64,000 bases of DNA. It comes from Pseudomonas sp. 10-1B (GTDB lineage Bacteria > Pseudomonadota > Gammaproteobacteria > Pseudomonadales > Pseudomonadaceae). The notes under the pieces were generated by a model. The model saw only the letters and a program-made list of their open reading frames with translations, made no database searches and was not told where the DNA came from. Positions 52,673 to 63,195 of the stretch are shown here, piece by piece (positions within the stretch are counted from its first letter, which is position 1; the number at the start of each line of letters is the position of its first letter). The position numbers and the translations under genes are program-made. The DNA lies in the NCBI RefSeq assembly GCF_000935045.1, contig NZ_JYKS01000007.1:186001-250000 (forward strand), written 5' to 3'.

Positions 52673-53541
52673 AGCGCCAGCTGCTGCGCCTCGAAGCGTA
52701 CCCGCGGGTGGGCGATGCGGTCCTGGGCCCGCACCAGCTGCAGTTCGTAGCTGGCGCAGGCCTGGGTTTCCAGCAGCACTTCATGCACCGCTGCGGCGGT
52801 GAACTCGAACGCCTGCAGCCAGCTGTCGCCGAGCAGCACACGGGCCAGGAACAAACCAGAGGTCAGGTCACCCACCCCCACCGGCTGCCGCGGGAATGCC
52901 AGCAGCGGGCGGCGCAGGTGCCAGCTGTGCTCGGCGGTCACCAACAGCATCTCGAACTGATCCTCGGCCCGCCCGGGATAGGCCAGGTGCTTCACCAGCA
53001 CCACTTGCGGCCCGCGCTGCAGCAGGCTGCGCGCCATGTTCACGCAATCCTCCAGCGACTGCGCACGGCGCCCACAGAAGCTGTCCAGTTCGAGTTGGTT
53101 GGGGCATAGGATGTCCGCCCGGGTGGCCGCCTCGTCGAGCAGGAATTCGCTGACTTCCGGTGGCACGATGCAGCCCTTTTCCGGGTGCCCCATGACCGGG
53201 TCGCACAGGTACAGAGCCTTTGGGTTCACTGCCTTGATCCGCTCGACGCCGGCCAGGATCGCCCGCCCTTGCTCGGCGCTGCCCAGGTAGCCGGAAAGCA
53301 CCGCGTCGCAGTGGCCCAGCTCGCCAATGTTGGAAATGCCTTCCACCAATGCAGGAATTTGCGCCGGGGCAAGCACTTCACCCGCCCACTGGCCATACTG
53401 AGTGTGATTGGAGAATTGCACGGTATTGAGCGGCCAGACGTTGACCCCGATACGTTGCATGGGAAACACCGCGGCGCTGTTGCCGGCATGGCCGAACACC
53501 ACATGGGACTGGATGGCGAGCAGGTGCGGAGTACGTTTCAT
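52669..53541 (-). CDS. pdxY: Pyridoxal kinase
   Basis: Phosphorylates pyridoxal in PLP salvage. The 290-residue ribokinase-fold protein starts [20 protein letters not shown] and has the PdxY features [24 protein letters not shown] and the anion-hole loop [16 protein letters not shown] with catalytic Asp. The length matches PdxY exactly. ATG at 53541. Confidence 0.96.
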   Translation of the reverse strand: MKRTPHLLAIQSHVVFGHAGNSAAVFPMQRIGVNVWPLNTVQFSNHTQYGQWAGEVLAPAQIPALVEGISNIGELGHCDAVLSGYLGSAEQGRAILAGVERIKAVNPKALYLCDPVMGHPEKGCIVPPEVSEFLLDEAATRADILCPNQLELDSFCGRRAQSLEDCVNMARSLLQRGPQVVLVKHLAYPGRAEDQFEMLLVTAEHSWHLRRPLLAFPRQPVGVGDLTSGLFLARVLLGDSWLQAFEFTAAAVHEVLLETQACASYELQLVRAQDRIAHPRVRFEAQQLAL

Positions 53542-53661
53542 GCGGGAAGTTTCCAAAGCTGTTTCAGGGATTGTGCGCAGCGCAGTATGAACTCGATTGC
53601 CACCTGTACGACAGGCCAGGGACGCAGTTAAGCTGGAACGACCTGTTTGGAGCATATGCAA

Positions 53662-54054
53662 ATGTTGACCCTGGAGAACCTCTTCGTCCTGATGCTGGTA
53701 GCCACGGCAGGCGCCTGGTTGTGGCACAACCACGGGTTGCGCGAGAAAGCCCTGGAACGGGTCAAACAGCATTGCGCCAAGCTCGATCTCGAGCTGCTCG
53801 ACGATGCCGTGGCGCTCAAGCGCATCGCCTTCGTCCGTGATGCCAATGGCCGCAAGCGCCTGGCACGCATCTACGCCTTCGAGTTCACCGTCACCGGCGA
53901 GCAACGCCACCCCGGTACCGTGACCCAATTCGGCGCCCACAGCATGCAGATCGAACTGGCGCCCTACCCGTTCGAAATCAACACCCCGCCGCGCGCCGAC
54001 AATGTCATCGAGATGCAGCAGTGGCGCCAGGAGCACAACCGCTGGCGCAATTGA
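53662..54054 (+). CDS. DUF3301 membrane-anchored protein
   Basis: A 130-residue protein with one N-terminal membrane helix ([20 protein letters not shown]) followed by a basic/acidic soluble domain ([40 protein letters not shown]). This is the DUF3301 family, function unknown. I chose the ATG at 53662 because GGAG stands 9 bp before it; 53656 is only 3 bp from the same site. The stop lies against the end of the convergent COG0523 gene. Confidence 0.87.
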   Translation: MLTLENLFVLMLVATAGAWLWHNHGLREKALERVKQHCAKLDLELLDDAVALKRIAFVRDANGRKRLARIYAFEFTVTGEQRHPGTVTQFGAHSMQIELAPYPFEINTPPRADNVIEMQQWRQEHNRWRN

Positions 54055-55026
54055 TCAGCTGAGGCGACACCCGTTCAACCCAGCTTCCAGTTCGGTACGC
54101 GACTGCGGCTGCTCGAAAATCAGCTCGATGCGGGTATCCCTGCGCCAATCGCTGGGCTGCCACTGGGGCAGCTCGCCGTTCAGCCCGTTGAATGATTGCC
54201 AGCCCTCCACGCTGTGGATAACGCCTTTGGCGCGCCGCCATGGCCAGGCTCGCAAGAACGCCTGCAGGCGCTGTGGATAAAACTGTTGGCCGGGATGCCA
54301 GCGCCAGCCGATGCTCCAACCTCCCTGTCCTTGCTGGGCAAGACAGATCGGCTGGCCAGGGTCTGGCCATAGCGTTGCCGGGCTACGCCCAGGATTGTCG
54401 ATAATCCTGTTATCCACAAACGAGCTATCCACAATGTCTGTAGATGACGTCGGGAGATCTGACAAAGACAGCTGCCCTTGGACTTTCCAGAAAATTTTCT
54501 TTCCAATAAATTTTTTAGTTATCAACAACCTAGATAATTCATCCACAGCTTCGGATTTGTTGAAAACAACGCTCGCAGAAGTATCGAAAGCCTGCTGCTG
54601 AGCTTCTGGAAGTGGCTCGTTCCGAAGCATGGATTGCGCATCCACAACCATCAGCAACGGCTGTATTGTCAGCACTCCAGCCCAAGGGGCTTGCTGCAGC
54701 TGGGCCAGCAGCTGTAGCGGGTGCCCCAGCCCGGAAGGCTCGATGAACAGCCGGTCAGGCCGCGATTTGCGCAGCAGCCGGCCTAGGCCCACCTGGAACG
54801 GCATGCCGTTGACGCAGCACAGGCAACCGCCTGCGACCTCGCCGATGGCGATGCCATCTTCGTCCCGGCTGAGCAAGGCCGCATCCAGGCCTACCAGGCC
54901 GAACTCATTGATCAATACTGCCCAACGTTCATTGGCCGGGCGCTGCGCTAGCAGATGACGGATCAGGGTAGTCTTGCCGGCCCCCAGCGGGCCGGCAATC
55001 ACATGGGTGGGTATGTTCTGCAGCAT
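54055..55026 (-). CDS. COG0523 (CobW/YjiA-type) GTPase
   Basis: Predicted metal-chaperone GTPase. The 323-residue protein has Walker A GPLGAGKTT, the metal-binding CxCC motif GGCLCCVNGM (near 66-70), Walker B-like RLFIEPSGLGHP and the NKSE guanine motif. Between the G domain and the CobW_C domain lies an unusual AT-rich linker (about residues 150-215; LLITKKFIGKKIFWKVQGQL). It is the last gene of the Zur-type operon. Three exact DnaA-box 9-mers and a 51-bp AT tract lie inside it. Confidence 0.92.
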   Translation of the reverse strand: MLQNIPTHVIAGPLGAGKTTLIRHLLAQRPANERWAVLINEFGLVGLDAALLSRDEDGIAIGEVAGGCLCCVNGMPFQVGLGRLLRKSRPDRLFIEPSGLGHPLQLLAQLQQAPWAGVLTIQPLLMVVDAQSMLRNEPLPEAQQQAFDTSASVVFNKSEAVDELSRLLITKKFIGKKIFWKVQGQLSLSDLPTSSTDIVDSSFVDNRIIDNPGRSPATLWPDPGQPICLAQQGQGGWSIGWRWHPGQQFYPQRLQAFLRAWPWRRAKGVIHSVEGWQSFNGLNGELPQWQPSDWRRDTRIELIFEQPQSRTELEAGLNGCRLS

Positions 55027-56098
55027 GGGGGAGCTTCAAGCGGTGGTGATGCCTCACTATGCGCTGTCAGGCCAACCAGTCAAGGCTGAGCAGTAGCCGC
55101 CCCTGCTGAGCAGCGGGTGAGCGGTGCACCAGGCCAGCACCTTCGTTACCCTGCCACTTCTCACCCTTGAGCACGGCTACCTCGCCGGCTTGCAGGCGCT
55201 GGATGTTATCCACAGAGGGCTGAACTGTGTGTAACTCCCCCCGCGGGCTCGCCTGCTCTTGCAGCCATTCGCTACCCGGCCCCGCATAGGTGGTGAGCAG
55301 GCGTAACGGCACGTTATCCACATGGAAGCGCGGGCACATGGGGCCGGCCAGTACCCGCAGGCGCAAACCGACCCGCCGTGCGCCAACCAGGCAGGTGTAG
55401 GCCGCCACCAGCCAGGCCACATCGGCAACGAAGGCTTCGTATCCGTGCAGGTCCGCCGCTTCGCGCAGCAGATCGGTCAATACCGGTATCTGCTGCTCGT
55501 CCACGTCGATTACGCGCTGATCAGCCAAGGGTTGCCCAAGGCTGACCACCAGTTCGGCAAAGTCTTCCAACTGTGCCGGCAAGCGCCGGCGCCATACGGC
55601 CAGGTTCACCCCGTCCTGCAGGACCTCGGTCAGCACCTGCGGGGTTTCACCGAACACCTGGAAAATATCCACAGGCTGCTGCGCCAAGTTCATGCTGCCG
55701 CCTCCTCGTACCATGGGCCGAACGGATCGGGCAGACGCAACCAGCCCATGTGCCCCAAGGCCATTTCTTCATCCGTCAACAGGCAGGCATCAAGCGCTGT
55801 GGATAATCTGGTGAAGTCGATATTCTGCCCGATGAACACCAACTCCTGGCGGCAGTCACCACTCTCGGCAGTCCAGTGCTTCAAGATCGCCGCGGTGTTA
55901 TCCACATCCTGCGGCCACTGCTCGCGCGGCACGAAACGCCACCAACGCCCCGCCAGGCCGTGGCGCATCATGCCGCCTGCCTGTGACCAGCTCCCGGCTT
56001 CCCGGTATTTGCTGGCCAACCAGAAGAAGCCCTTCGAGCGCAGCAGCCGGCCATTGCTCCAAGGGGTGTGGATAAAGTCGTAAAAGCGCTGTGGATGA
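54213..56098. other. Dense cluster of DnaA-box 9-mers inside the zinc operon
   Basis: Exact TTATCCACA or its complement occurs at 54213, 54272, 54410, 55206, 55314, 55798, 55898 and 56067. Matches of 8 of 9 occur at 54425, 54519, 54539, 55665 and 56090. A 51-bp tract at 54490-54540 is about 78% A+T in a roughly 63% GC setting. The boxes lie in both orientations, in all three genes and in several reading frames (for example codons for VDN, IHS, YPQ, LST), so a protein repeat does not explain them. A role as a DnaA-binding locus is inference. Confidence 0.7.
55067..55693 (-). CDS. DUF1826 protein of the zinc-limitation operon
   Basis: A 208-residue cytosolic protein of the DUF1826 family, which is often found beside COG0523 GTPases under Zur control. 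Conserved features include [20 protein letters not shown] and [20 protein letters not shown], ending in HRSP; the H/D pattern resembles iron-dependent dioxygenase-type folds, but the function is unknown. The ATG at 55693 overlaps the zigA stop (ATGA), so it is translationally coupled. Confidence 0.9.
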   Translation of the reverse strand: MNLAQQPVDIFQVFGETPQVLTEVLQDGVNLAVWRRRLPAQLEDFAELVVSLGQPLADQRVIDVDEQQIPVLTDLLREAADLHGYEAFVADVAWLVAAYTCLVGARRVGLRLRVLAGPMCPRFHVDNVPLRLLTTYAGPGSEWLQEQASPRGELHTVQPSVDNIQRLQAGEVAVLKGEKWQGNEGAGLVHRSPAAQQGRLLLSLDWLA

Positions 56099-56898
56099 AG
56101 CGGCCGCCGGGCCTGCCAGGTCGTGGCCGCGATGCCGTATTCTTCGGTCTCCGGCACGTGCTCGCCGCGCAGCTCCTGTAGCCAGCCAGGTGCCTGCGCG
56201 GCCTGGTCGAAGTCGAACAGACCGGTGTCGAGGATACGCGCCAGCGGCACCTGGCCCATGACCATGGGCAGGATCTGCGCCCGGGCATTGAGGCTGCGTA
56301 GAATGGCGATGAGCTCTTCGCGCTCATGCTGGCTGATCAGGTCGATCTTGCTCAGCAACAGCACATCGGCGAATTCCACCTGCTCGATCAGCAGGTCACT
56401 GATCGACCGCCCGTCTTCTTCGCCCAGGGTCTCGCCACGGCTGGCCAAGGTGTCTGCTGCCTGGTAATCGCGCAGGAAGTTCAGCCCATCGACCACGGTG
56501 ACCATGGTGTCCAGGCGCGCCATGTCGGACAGGCTGCGGCCCTGTTCGTCGCGGAAGGTGAAGGTCTCGGCGACCGGCAGTGGCTCCGAGATACCCGTGG
56601 ACTCGATGAGCAGGTAATCGAAACGCCCTTCTTCAGCCAGCCGCGCCACTTCTTCGAGCAGGTCTTCACGCAGAGTGCAGCAGATGCAACCGTTGCTCAT
56701 CTCGACCAGTTTTTCTTCAGCGCGATTGAGGCTGACGTTACGCTGCACCTCACTGGCGTCGATGTTGATTTCACTCATGTCATTGACGATGACCGCGACC
56801 CGCAGGTTGTCGCGGTTACGCAGCACATGGTTGAGCAAAGTGCTCTTGCCGGCGCCAAGGAAGCCGGACAGCACGGTGACGGGGAGACGGTTGGACAT
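55690..56898 (-). CDS. zigA: Zinc-responsive COG0523 GTPase (ZigA type)
   Basis: Predicted zinc metallochaperone GTPase induced by zinc lack. The 402-residue protein has Walker [10 protein letters not shown], the CxCC metal motif [26 protein letters not shown] and the guanine-specificity SKID. The CobW_C domain spans about 265-400 ([32 protein letters not shown]). Length and motifs match the ZigA subfamily. It is the first gene of the operon, with a Zur-like box 46 bp before the ATG. Confidence 0.93.
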   Translation of the reverse strand: MSNRLPVTVLSGFLGAGKSTLLNHVLRNRDNLRVAVIVNDMSEINIDASEVQRNVSLNRAEEKLVEMSNGCICCTLREDLLEEVARLAEEGRFDYLLIESTGISEPLPVAETFTFRDEQGRSLSDMARLDTMVTVVDGLNFLRDYQAADTLASRGETLGEEDGRSISDLLIEQVEFADVLLLSKIDLISQHEREELIAILRSLNARAQILPMVMGQVPLARILDTGLFDFDQAAQAPGWLQELRGEHVPETEEYGIAATTWQARRPLHPQRFYDFIHTPWSNGRLLRSKGFFWLASKYREAGSWSQAGGMMRHGLAGRWWRFVPREQWPQDVDNTAAILKHWTAESGDCRQELVFIGQNIDFTRLSTALDACLLTDEEMALGHMGWLRLPDPFGPWYEEAAA

Positions 56899-56943
56899 GG
56901 CGAAACCTCTTCAGGCGGACGCATTCGAAACGATGCATTGCAT

Positions 56944-56962
56944 AATGTTATAAAGTAACAAT
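56944..56962 (-). promoter_or_regulatory. Zur-box-like palindrome
   Basis: The dyad TGTTA-taaag-TAACA, within AATGTTATAAAGTAACAAT, resembles the gamma-proteobacterial Zur consensus around GTTATANNATAAC. It lies 46 bp before zigA. Confidence 0.75.
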
Positions 56963-57013
56963 CCAATTTCGCCAAGCCGTTCTCGACGAACAAGTGCTCA
57001 CCGGGGATGAAAA

Positions 57014-57394
57014 ATGAGTCTGCCACGCGTTTTGGGGTTGCTGCTGTTGGCCATGCCCACCTCGCTGTTCGCCATGCCACAGGGCAGCGCGTTAGCGCTT
57101 TGTACGCGCAGCGCGACGCTGCTCGCCTGCCAGGACAGCAAGGGCAGTTACTACAGCGTGCGCACCGAAGGCAGCACGTTCTACCTGCGCGGCTATGACA
57201 CCACCAGCCGGCGCCTTTGGGCACAAACCAACAGCCGCTATGGAACGTTGACGTTTTTTACTGGCGTGGCCAGCGATGGTGAGGCCTGGGTGGGTTACAG
57301 CCGTCGCATCGGCTGGACTACCTTTAACCGTGTATCCAGTTCCAGTGGCCAGCGCTTCAGCCTGCATTGCAGCTTGGTCGGCGGTTGCCGCTGA
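57014..57394 (+). CDS. Small exported protein, function unknown
   Basis: I do not recognise a named family. The 126-residue protein has a signal peptide (MSLPRVLGLLLLAMPTSLFA), four Cys (ALCTRS, LACQDS, LHCSLV, GGCR) that could form two disulfides, and a beta-rich Ser/Thr/Tyr-rich body (GSYYSVRTEGSTFYLRGYD). GGGGATGAAAA precedes the ATG. It is divergent from zigA and might share the Zur-box region, but nothing shows that it does. Confidence 0.8.
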   Translation: MSLPRVLGLLLLAMPTSLFAMPQGSALALCTRSATLLACQDSKGSYYSVRTEGSTFYLRGYDTTSRRLWAQTNSRYGTLTFFTGVASDGEAWVGYSRRIGWTTFNRVSSSSGQRFSLHCSLVGGCR

Positions 57395-57465
57395 GCGCCT
57401 TTTTGTTTGAAATGCCGAAATGTTCCACGTGGAACTATCGGTTTGCATGCCTTGCTTCTGGGATA

Positions 57466-57993
57466 TCAGCTGCGCGGTTTGACCGTGCCACAGTCATTGC
57501 CCAACCAAACGGCTCGGGTGTTCATGCTGCCTTGCTGCTGTACACCCGATGCGTTGAACGTGCCACTTACCTGGGTGGTGAATTCCTTGTCACTGAGGAA
57601 CGTGGCCTGGCCACTGCCCTGCGCCTTGGGGCAACTGAACTGGAACTTCCACACATTGCCAGTGCGCTCGGTAATCCTCTGGGTGCAACCTGACGCCGGG
57701 TCTTGCAACGGGATGTCGTTGGTTGCCACTTGCTCCGGCGTCAAGCACGAGCGCACCCCCTGGCCCCCGATGGTCACCCCTTGCTTGGCCAGCACCCCTT
57801 CCATCATCGCGCGCTGCTCCGGCGGCAGGTTCTTCAGTTGGCCGAGCATGAACTGCATATCGGGTAACGGCTTGCCATCGACCTGCATGTTGCTGGTGGT
57901 CAGCTCCCACAAACCTGGCTGCAGCATCTGAGCATGCACCAGCGGGCTGCTCACACCCAAGGCCAACGCCAACAGTGGCAGACGAATTTTCAT
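57466..57993 (-). CDS. Exported DUF3617 protein
   Basis: A 175-residue exported protein. A signal peptide (MKIRLPLLALALGVSSPLVH) leads to QPGLWELTTSNMQVDGKPLP, VRSCLTPEQVA and a disulfide-capable C-terminal half (GCTQRITERTG, KFQFSCPKAQG). The LxPGLWE opening and the CLTPEQ motif define DUF3617, a periplasmic family with no known role. Confidence 0.92.
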   Translation of the reverse strand: MKIRLPLLALALGVSSPLVHAQMLQPGLWELTTSNMQVDGKPLPDMQFMLGQLKNLPPEQRAMMEGVLAKQGVTIGGQGVRSCLTPEQVATNDIPLQDPASGCTQRITERTGNVWKFQFSCPKAQGSGQATFLSDKEFTTQVSGTFNASGVQQQGSMNTRAVWLGNDCGTVKPRS

Positions 57994-58124
57994 GGACTAA
58001 CGCTCCTGGAAAAACCGGTCAACCGGACCGGGCTGAGCCTTAGACGCCAAATCCACCTTCGGGTTGCAAGGCGGACCGGGAACGTGTTCTGTTAGCTCAA
58101 GTGTACTCGGCAAGCAGGATGCAT

Positions 58125-59564
58125 ATGGATTACCACAGCCCCTACTTCTTCGGTTTCCTACTCGGCCTGGTTCACGTGCTGGGTATCGTCGCCGCACTGC
58201 ACGCACTGTTCACCGTGCGGACTGCCCAAGGCGCTATCGCCTGGGCCATGCCCTTGTTCTTCATCCCCTACCTCACCTTGATCCCGTACCTGATCTTCGG
58301 CGCCCGTTCGTTCTATGCCTATATCAAGGCCCGGCGCCAGGCCAACCAGGAAATGCACGTGGCCATGGCCGACCTCAACTGGCGGCCTTGGGTAGAAGAA
58401 GCCCTCACAGCCCGTGAGTCAGAAAGCTATGCAGCCTTGCGCGCCATGCCCAAGCTGGGGCGCATGCCCTGCCTGGCCAACAACCAGGTGAAGTTGCTGA
58501 TCGATGGCAAGGCGACATTCGATGCCATCTTCGCCGCCATCGAAAAAGCCCGGAACGTGGTGCTGGTGCAGTTTTTCATCATCCATGACGACAACCTCGG
58601 CAAGGCGCTACAGCAACTGTTGCTGCGCAAGGCCGCCGAAGGGGTGCAGGTTTTCGTGCTCTATGACCGCGTTGGCAGCCATACCTTGCCCGCGAACTAC
58701 AGCCAGGTGCTGCGCGATGGAGGTGTACAGATTCATGCCTTCGCGACCCGTCGCGGCTGGTTCAACCGCTTCCAGGTGAACTTCCGCAACCACCGCAAGA
58801 TCGTGGTGGTGGATGGCCTGCTCGGGTTCATCGGCGGGCACAACGTGGGTGATGAATACCTGGGGGGTCACCCGCAGCTCTCACCTTGGCGCGATACCCA
58901 TGTGCAGATCAGCGGGCCAGTACTGGCCTGCCTGCAGGAGTCGTTCGCCGAGGACTGGTACTGGGCCACGCGCCAGCTACCGCCGCTGATCCTTCCGGAT
59001 GCCTACCCGGATAACGGCGTGCTGTGCCAGGCCTTGGCCAGCGGCCCGGCCGACCCGCAGGAAACCTGCTCACTGTTCTTCCTCGAAGCGATTCATTCGG
59101 CCACCCGACGGGTGTGGATCACCAGCCCTTACTTCATCCCTGACGAGGCGATGTTCGCCGCCTTGCGTCTGGCGGTGCTGCGTGGGGTGGATGTGCGCGT
59201 GCTGATCCCGTCACGCCCTGACCACCGCATCGTCTATGCCGCCTCCAGCCTGTTCGCCTTCGAAGCGGTGCGTGCCGGTGTGCGCATGTTCCGCTACCAG
59301 CCGGGCTTCCTGCACCAGAAAGTGGTGCTGGTGGATGACGATGTCAGCGCGATCGGCAGTGCCAACCTGGACAACCGCTCGTTCCGCCTGAACTTCGAAA
59401 TCACCCTGCTGACGGTCGACCGCAGCTTCGCCGACCAGGTCGAGAACATGCTGATCAATGACTTTGAACAGGCGCGGGAGATTACTGCCGAGGACAGCCG
59501 CGATACCCACCGGCTGCAACAACTGGCGATGCGGATTGCACGGCTGATTTCGCCAATTCTCTAA
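58125..59564 (+). CDS. cls: Cardiolipin synthase
   Basis: Membrane phospholipase-D-fold enzyme that condenses phosphatidylglycerol into cardiolipin. The 479-residue protein has two N-terminal helices ([40 protein letters not shown]) and both HKD motifs: [10 protein letters not shown] near residue 225 and [10 protein letters not shown] near residue 405. The ATG at 58125 gives [10 protein letters not shown], matching other pseudomonad Cls; AGGA lies 5 bp before it. Confidence 0.96.
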   Translation: MDYHSPYFFGFLLGLVHVLGIVAALHALFTVRTAQGAIAWAMPLFFIPYLTLIPYLIFGARSFYAYIKARRQANQEMHVAMADLNWRPWVEEALTARESESYAALRAMPKLGRMPCLANNQVKLLIDGKATFDAIFAAIEKARNVVLVQFFIIHDDNLGKALQQLLLRKAAEGVQVFVLYDRVGSHTLPANYSQVLRDGGVQIHAFATRRGWFNRFQVNFRNHRKIVVVDGLLGFIGGHNVGDEYLGGHPQLSPWRDTHVQISGPVLACLQESFAEDWYWATRQLPPLILPDAYPDNGVLCQALASGPADPQETCSLFFLEAIHSATRRVWITSPYFIPDEAMFAALRLAVLRGVDVRVLIPSRPDHRIVYAASSLFAFEAVRAGVRMFRYQPGFLHQKVVLVDDDVSAIGSANLDNRSFRLNFEITLLTVDRSFADQVENMLINDFEQAREITAEDSRDTHRLQQLAMRIARLISPIL

Positions 59565-59584
59565 GCACTCATTTTTGCGCAGGC

Positions 59585-59661
59585 CCTTGTAGGAGCGGGT
59601 TTACCCGCGAATGCGTTAGTGAACCCACAATCGCATTCGCGGGTAAACCCGCTCCTACAAG
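59585..59661. repeat. REP pair as a perfect 30-bp inverted repeat
   Basis: Arms 59585-59614 and 59632-59661 (gtaggagcgggtttacccgc core) match perfectly around a 17-bp spacer, between the convergent cls and cfa genes. Confidence 0.93.
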
Positions 59662-59682
59662 ATGTGCATACCCTTGCGGGCT

Positions 59683-60867
59683 TCAGCGATACAGGTCTTC
59701 CCGCGTCCAGGGCAGGTCATGGTGCCCATCGGCGTATGGCTTCACTGCCAGTATCTGGTGCAGGTTGATCCAGCCTTTCTGGAAGGCATAAGCACACCCA
59801 GCCAGATACAGGCGCCAGATGCGCAAGGTCTTCTCGGGCACCAGCGCCGCGGCCTTGTGCAACTGGTTCTCCAGGTTCTCGCTCCAGTGGTGCAGGGTCT
59901 TGGCATAGTGCAAGCGCAGGCTTTCCACATCCACCACCTCCAGCCCCGCTTCACAGATGCTGGCGCTGATCATCGACAGGTGCGGCAGTTCACCGTGAGG
60001 GAACACGTAGCGGTCGATGAAATCACCGGCGCCCCGCCCTACCGGTCGGCCATCCACGTGCTTGGCGGTGATGCCGTGGTTCATCACCAGGCCACCTGCA
60101 CGCACCGCCCCGAACAGCTTCTGGCAGTACAGCGGCAAGTTGGCGTGCCCCACATGCTCGAACATGCCGACACTGACCACCTTGTCGAAACGGCCATCCT
60201 GAGGCAGGTCGCGGTAGTCGAGAATCTGCAAGTCGACCTTTTCAGCCAAGCCCTCTTCTTTCACCCCCTGCCGACCGAGCTTGAGTTGCTCCTTGCTCAG
60301 GGTAATGCCGAACACTTTGGCGCCATACTCGCGTGCGGCGAAGCGCGACAGGCCACCCCAGCCGCAACCGACATCGAGCAGATAGTCACCCGCCTGCAGG
60401 CGTAGCTTGCGGCACAGGTGATCGAACTTGTCCTGCTGGGCCTGGGCCAGGGTGTTGTCGGGTTCGCGGAAGTAACCGCAGGAGTACGCCATGTCGGCGT
60501 CCAGCCATAGCTGGTAGAACTCGTTGGACAGGTCGTAGTGGTAGGAAATGGCGTTGGCGTCCGTGTCCTTGTCATGGGCAGTACGCAGAGGTGCGCTGTC
60601 GTCTTCGTCTGTCAGCAGAGCCTCACTGAGTTCATCGCACACGCGAATGACCTCGCCGATATCGCCCTCCAGCTCCAGCTTGCCCTCGACGAACGCCTCG
60701 CCCAATTCATTCAGGCTCGGGTGCGTCAGCTGGCTGATCATCTGGGGTTCCTTGATCAGGATCGTGACCTGCGGGCTCGGACCCAGATCGAACTGGTTGC
60801 CGTCCCACAGCTTAAGACGCAAAGGCAAGTGCAGGCTTTGCAACGCAGGTGGAAGTTGCGCAAGCAT
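59683..60867 (-). CDS. Cyclopropane-fatty-acyl-phospholipid synthase family methyltransferase
   Basis: Adds a methylene group from S-adenosylmethionine to unsaturated acyl chains of phospholipids. The 394 residues have an N-terminal lipid-binding-type domain (1-110) and a SAM methyltransferase domain with YLLDVGCGWGGLSRFAARE, FGITLSKEQLKLG, and SVGMFEHVGHANL. The Cfa active-site pattern YSCGYF is present. Pseudomonads carry more than one cfa gene, so I cannot say whether this one makes the main cyclopropane activity. It converges with cls, a functional neighbour in membrane lipids. Confidence 0.92.
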   Translation of the reverse strand: MLAQLPPALQSLHLPLRLKLWDGNQFDLGPSPQVTILIKEPQMISQLTHPSLNELGEAFVEGKLELEGDIGEVIRVCDELSEALLTDEDDSAPLRTAHDKDTDANAISYHYDLSNEFYQLWLDADMAYSCGYFREPDNTLAQAQQDKFDHLCRKLRLQAGDYLLDVGCGWGGLSRFAAREYGAKVFGITLSKEQLKLGRQGVKEEGLAEKVDLQILDYRDLPQDGRFDKVVSVGMFEHVGHANLPLYCQKLFGAVRAGGLVMNHGITAKHVDGRPVGRGAGDFIDRYVFPHGELPHLSMISASICEAGLEVVDVESLRLHYAKTLHHWSENLENQLHKAAALVPEKTLRIWRLYLAGCAYAFQKGWINLHQILAVKPYADGHHDLPWTREDLYR

Positions 60868-61073
60868 TGATGACCCTCCCTCTCATTGGATGGCGTCCCG
60901 CCATACATTTCGGACGCCCCCGGATCAGGGTAGTTCATTGGCGCAGGTTTTCCGCTAAACACGACCATGGTCTAGAACGAACAGGCCTGAAAAGCACGCA
61001 AATTGTATACAATTCATGGTTCACAGACTAACCTTGTGCCCCTCTCGCGCTTCTTCATCCTGGAGTTGAACCC

Positions 61074-62474
<1,401 letters not shown>

Positions 62475-62481
62475 TTCGAGA

Positions 62482-62510
62482 CAGCGGGGGCTGCTTTGCA
62501 GCTCCCGCTG
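62482..62510 (+). terminator. Hairpin downstream of lpd
   Basis: A 13-bp inverted repeat (cagcgggggctgc / gcagctcccgctg, one mismatch) with a ttt loop lies 7 bp past the lpd stop, followed by atttagagaattaaaa. It is terminator-like but related to the ggctgctttgcagc palindromes seen near REPs. Confidence 0.6.
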
Positions 62511-62755
62511 ATTTAGAGAATTAAAACTGTCGCAACCAGCAACGACGTGGCTTTGCGCAGCTCGACAGCGACCTCGGCCAGCCATCCAATAACTCCTTTA
62601 CCTACTGGGCCCTACAAACCACATCTAAGAACGCAGTCGGATCCCGATGCGCCTGTCGACGAGTACACTGGGAGAAATGAGTTTGGTCCTACCGGGGTCC
62701 TCTGGAGTATTCGCTCACGGAGATGCTGGAAACTCACTTACACACGCCCGTAGAG
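62511..62755. other. Intergenic stretch with probable insertion-sequence debris
   Basis: About 245 bp with no supported gene. It follows the lpd hairpin and leads into the IS30 relic. The composition is lower in GC than the flanking genes. I could not assign the fragments to a named element. Confidence 0.4.
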
Positions 62756-63141
62756 AAAGGCATGGAAACGACCGTTTGACTGACCTGCCAGTTTTGAGTG
62801 ATCTCGGCATGCCTGACCATCTCCCGCCCCTGGTCGTAGGTCATGGTCTTGCGCGCTGCCAGTGGTACCCGGTTCAGCGCCGTACTGAAACCTTCAACGG
62901 CCGAGGTAGCGGTAGCGTCATTCATCTAGATCAGCATCAGGTATCCGGTGCTGCGTTCCACCAGCGTACCGACGGCCGAGGAGTTGCCTTTGCCCTTGAC
63001 ATTGGTGTTATGCCGCAGCTCGCGGCTGATGGTCGAGGGGCTTCGGCCAAGCATCCGGGCGATTGCTCTCTGGCTCAGGCCCTGGAGCTGACCGATCTGA
63101 ATCGTGACACGATCTTCAATACTGAGTTCGTGATAAGACAT
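62756..63141 (-). pseudogene. IS30-family transposase relic
   Basis: The N-terminal part (MSYHELSIEDRVTIQIGQLQ, then SQRAIARMLGRSPSTISREL) is the IS30 helix-turn-helix. It jumps directly into KGKGNSSAVGTLVERSTGYL of the integrase core, so the segment between is deleted. A TAG stop then interrupts (62926-62928) just before MNDATATSAVEGFSTALNRV, which continues in the same frame to YDQGREMVRHAEITQ. The rest of the catalytic domain is lost. Three separate defects show it is dead. Confidence 0.88.
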
Positions 63142-63195
63142 TCGCACACCGTACCGGATTGGTGAAGAACTGCAGTGCTCGCTGTAGTCAATCCG

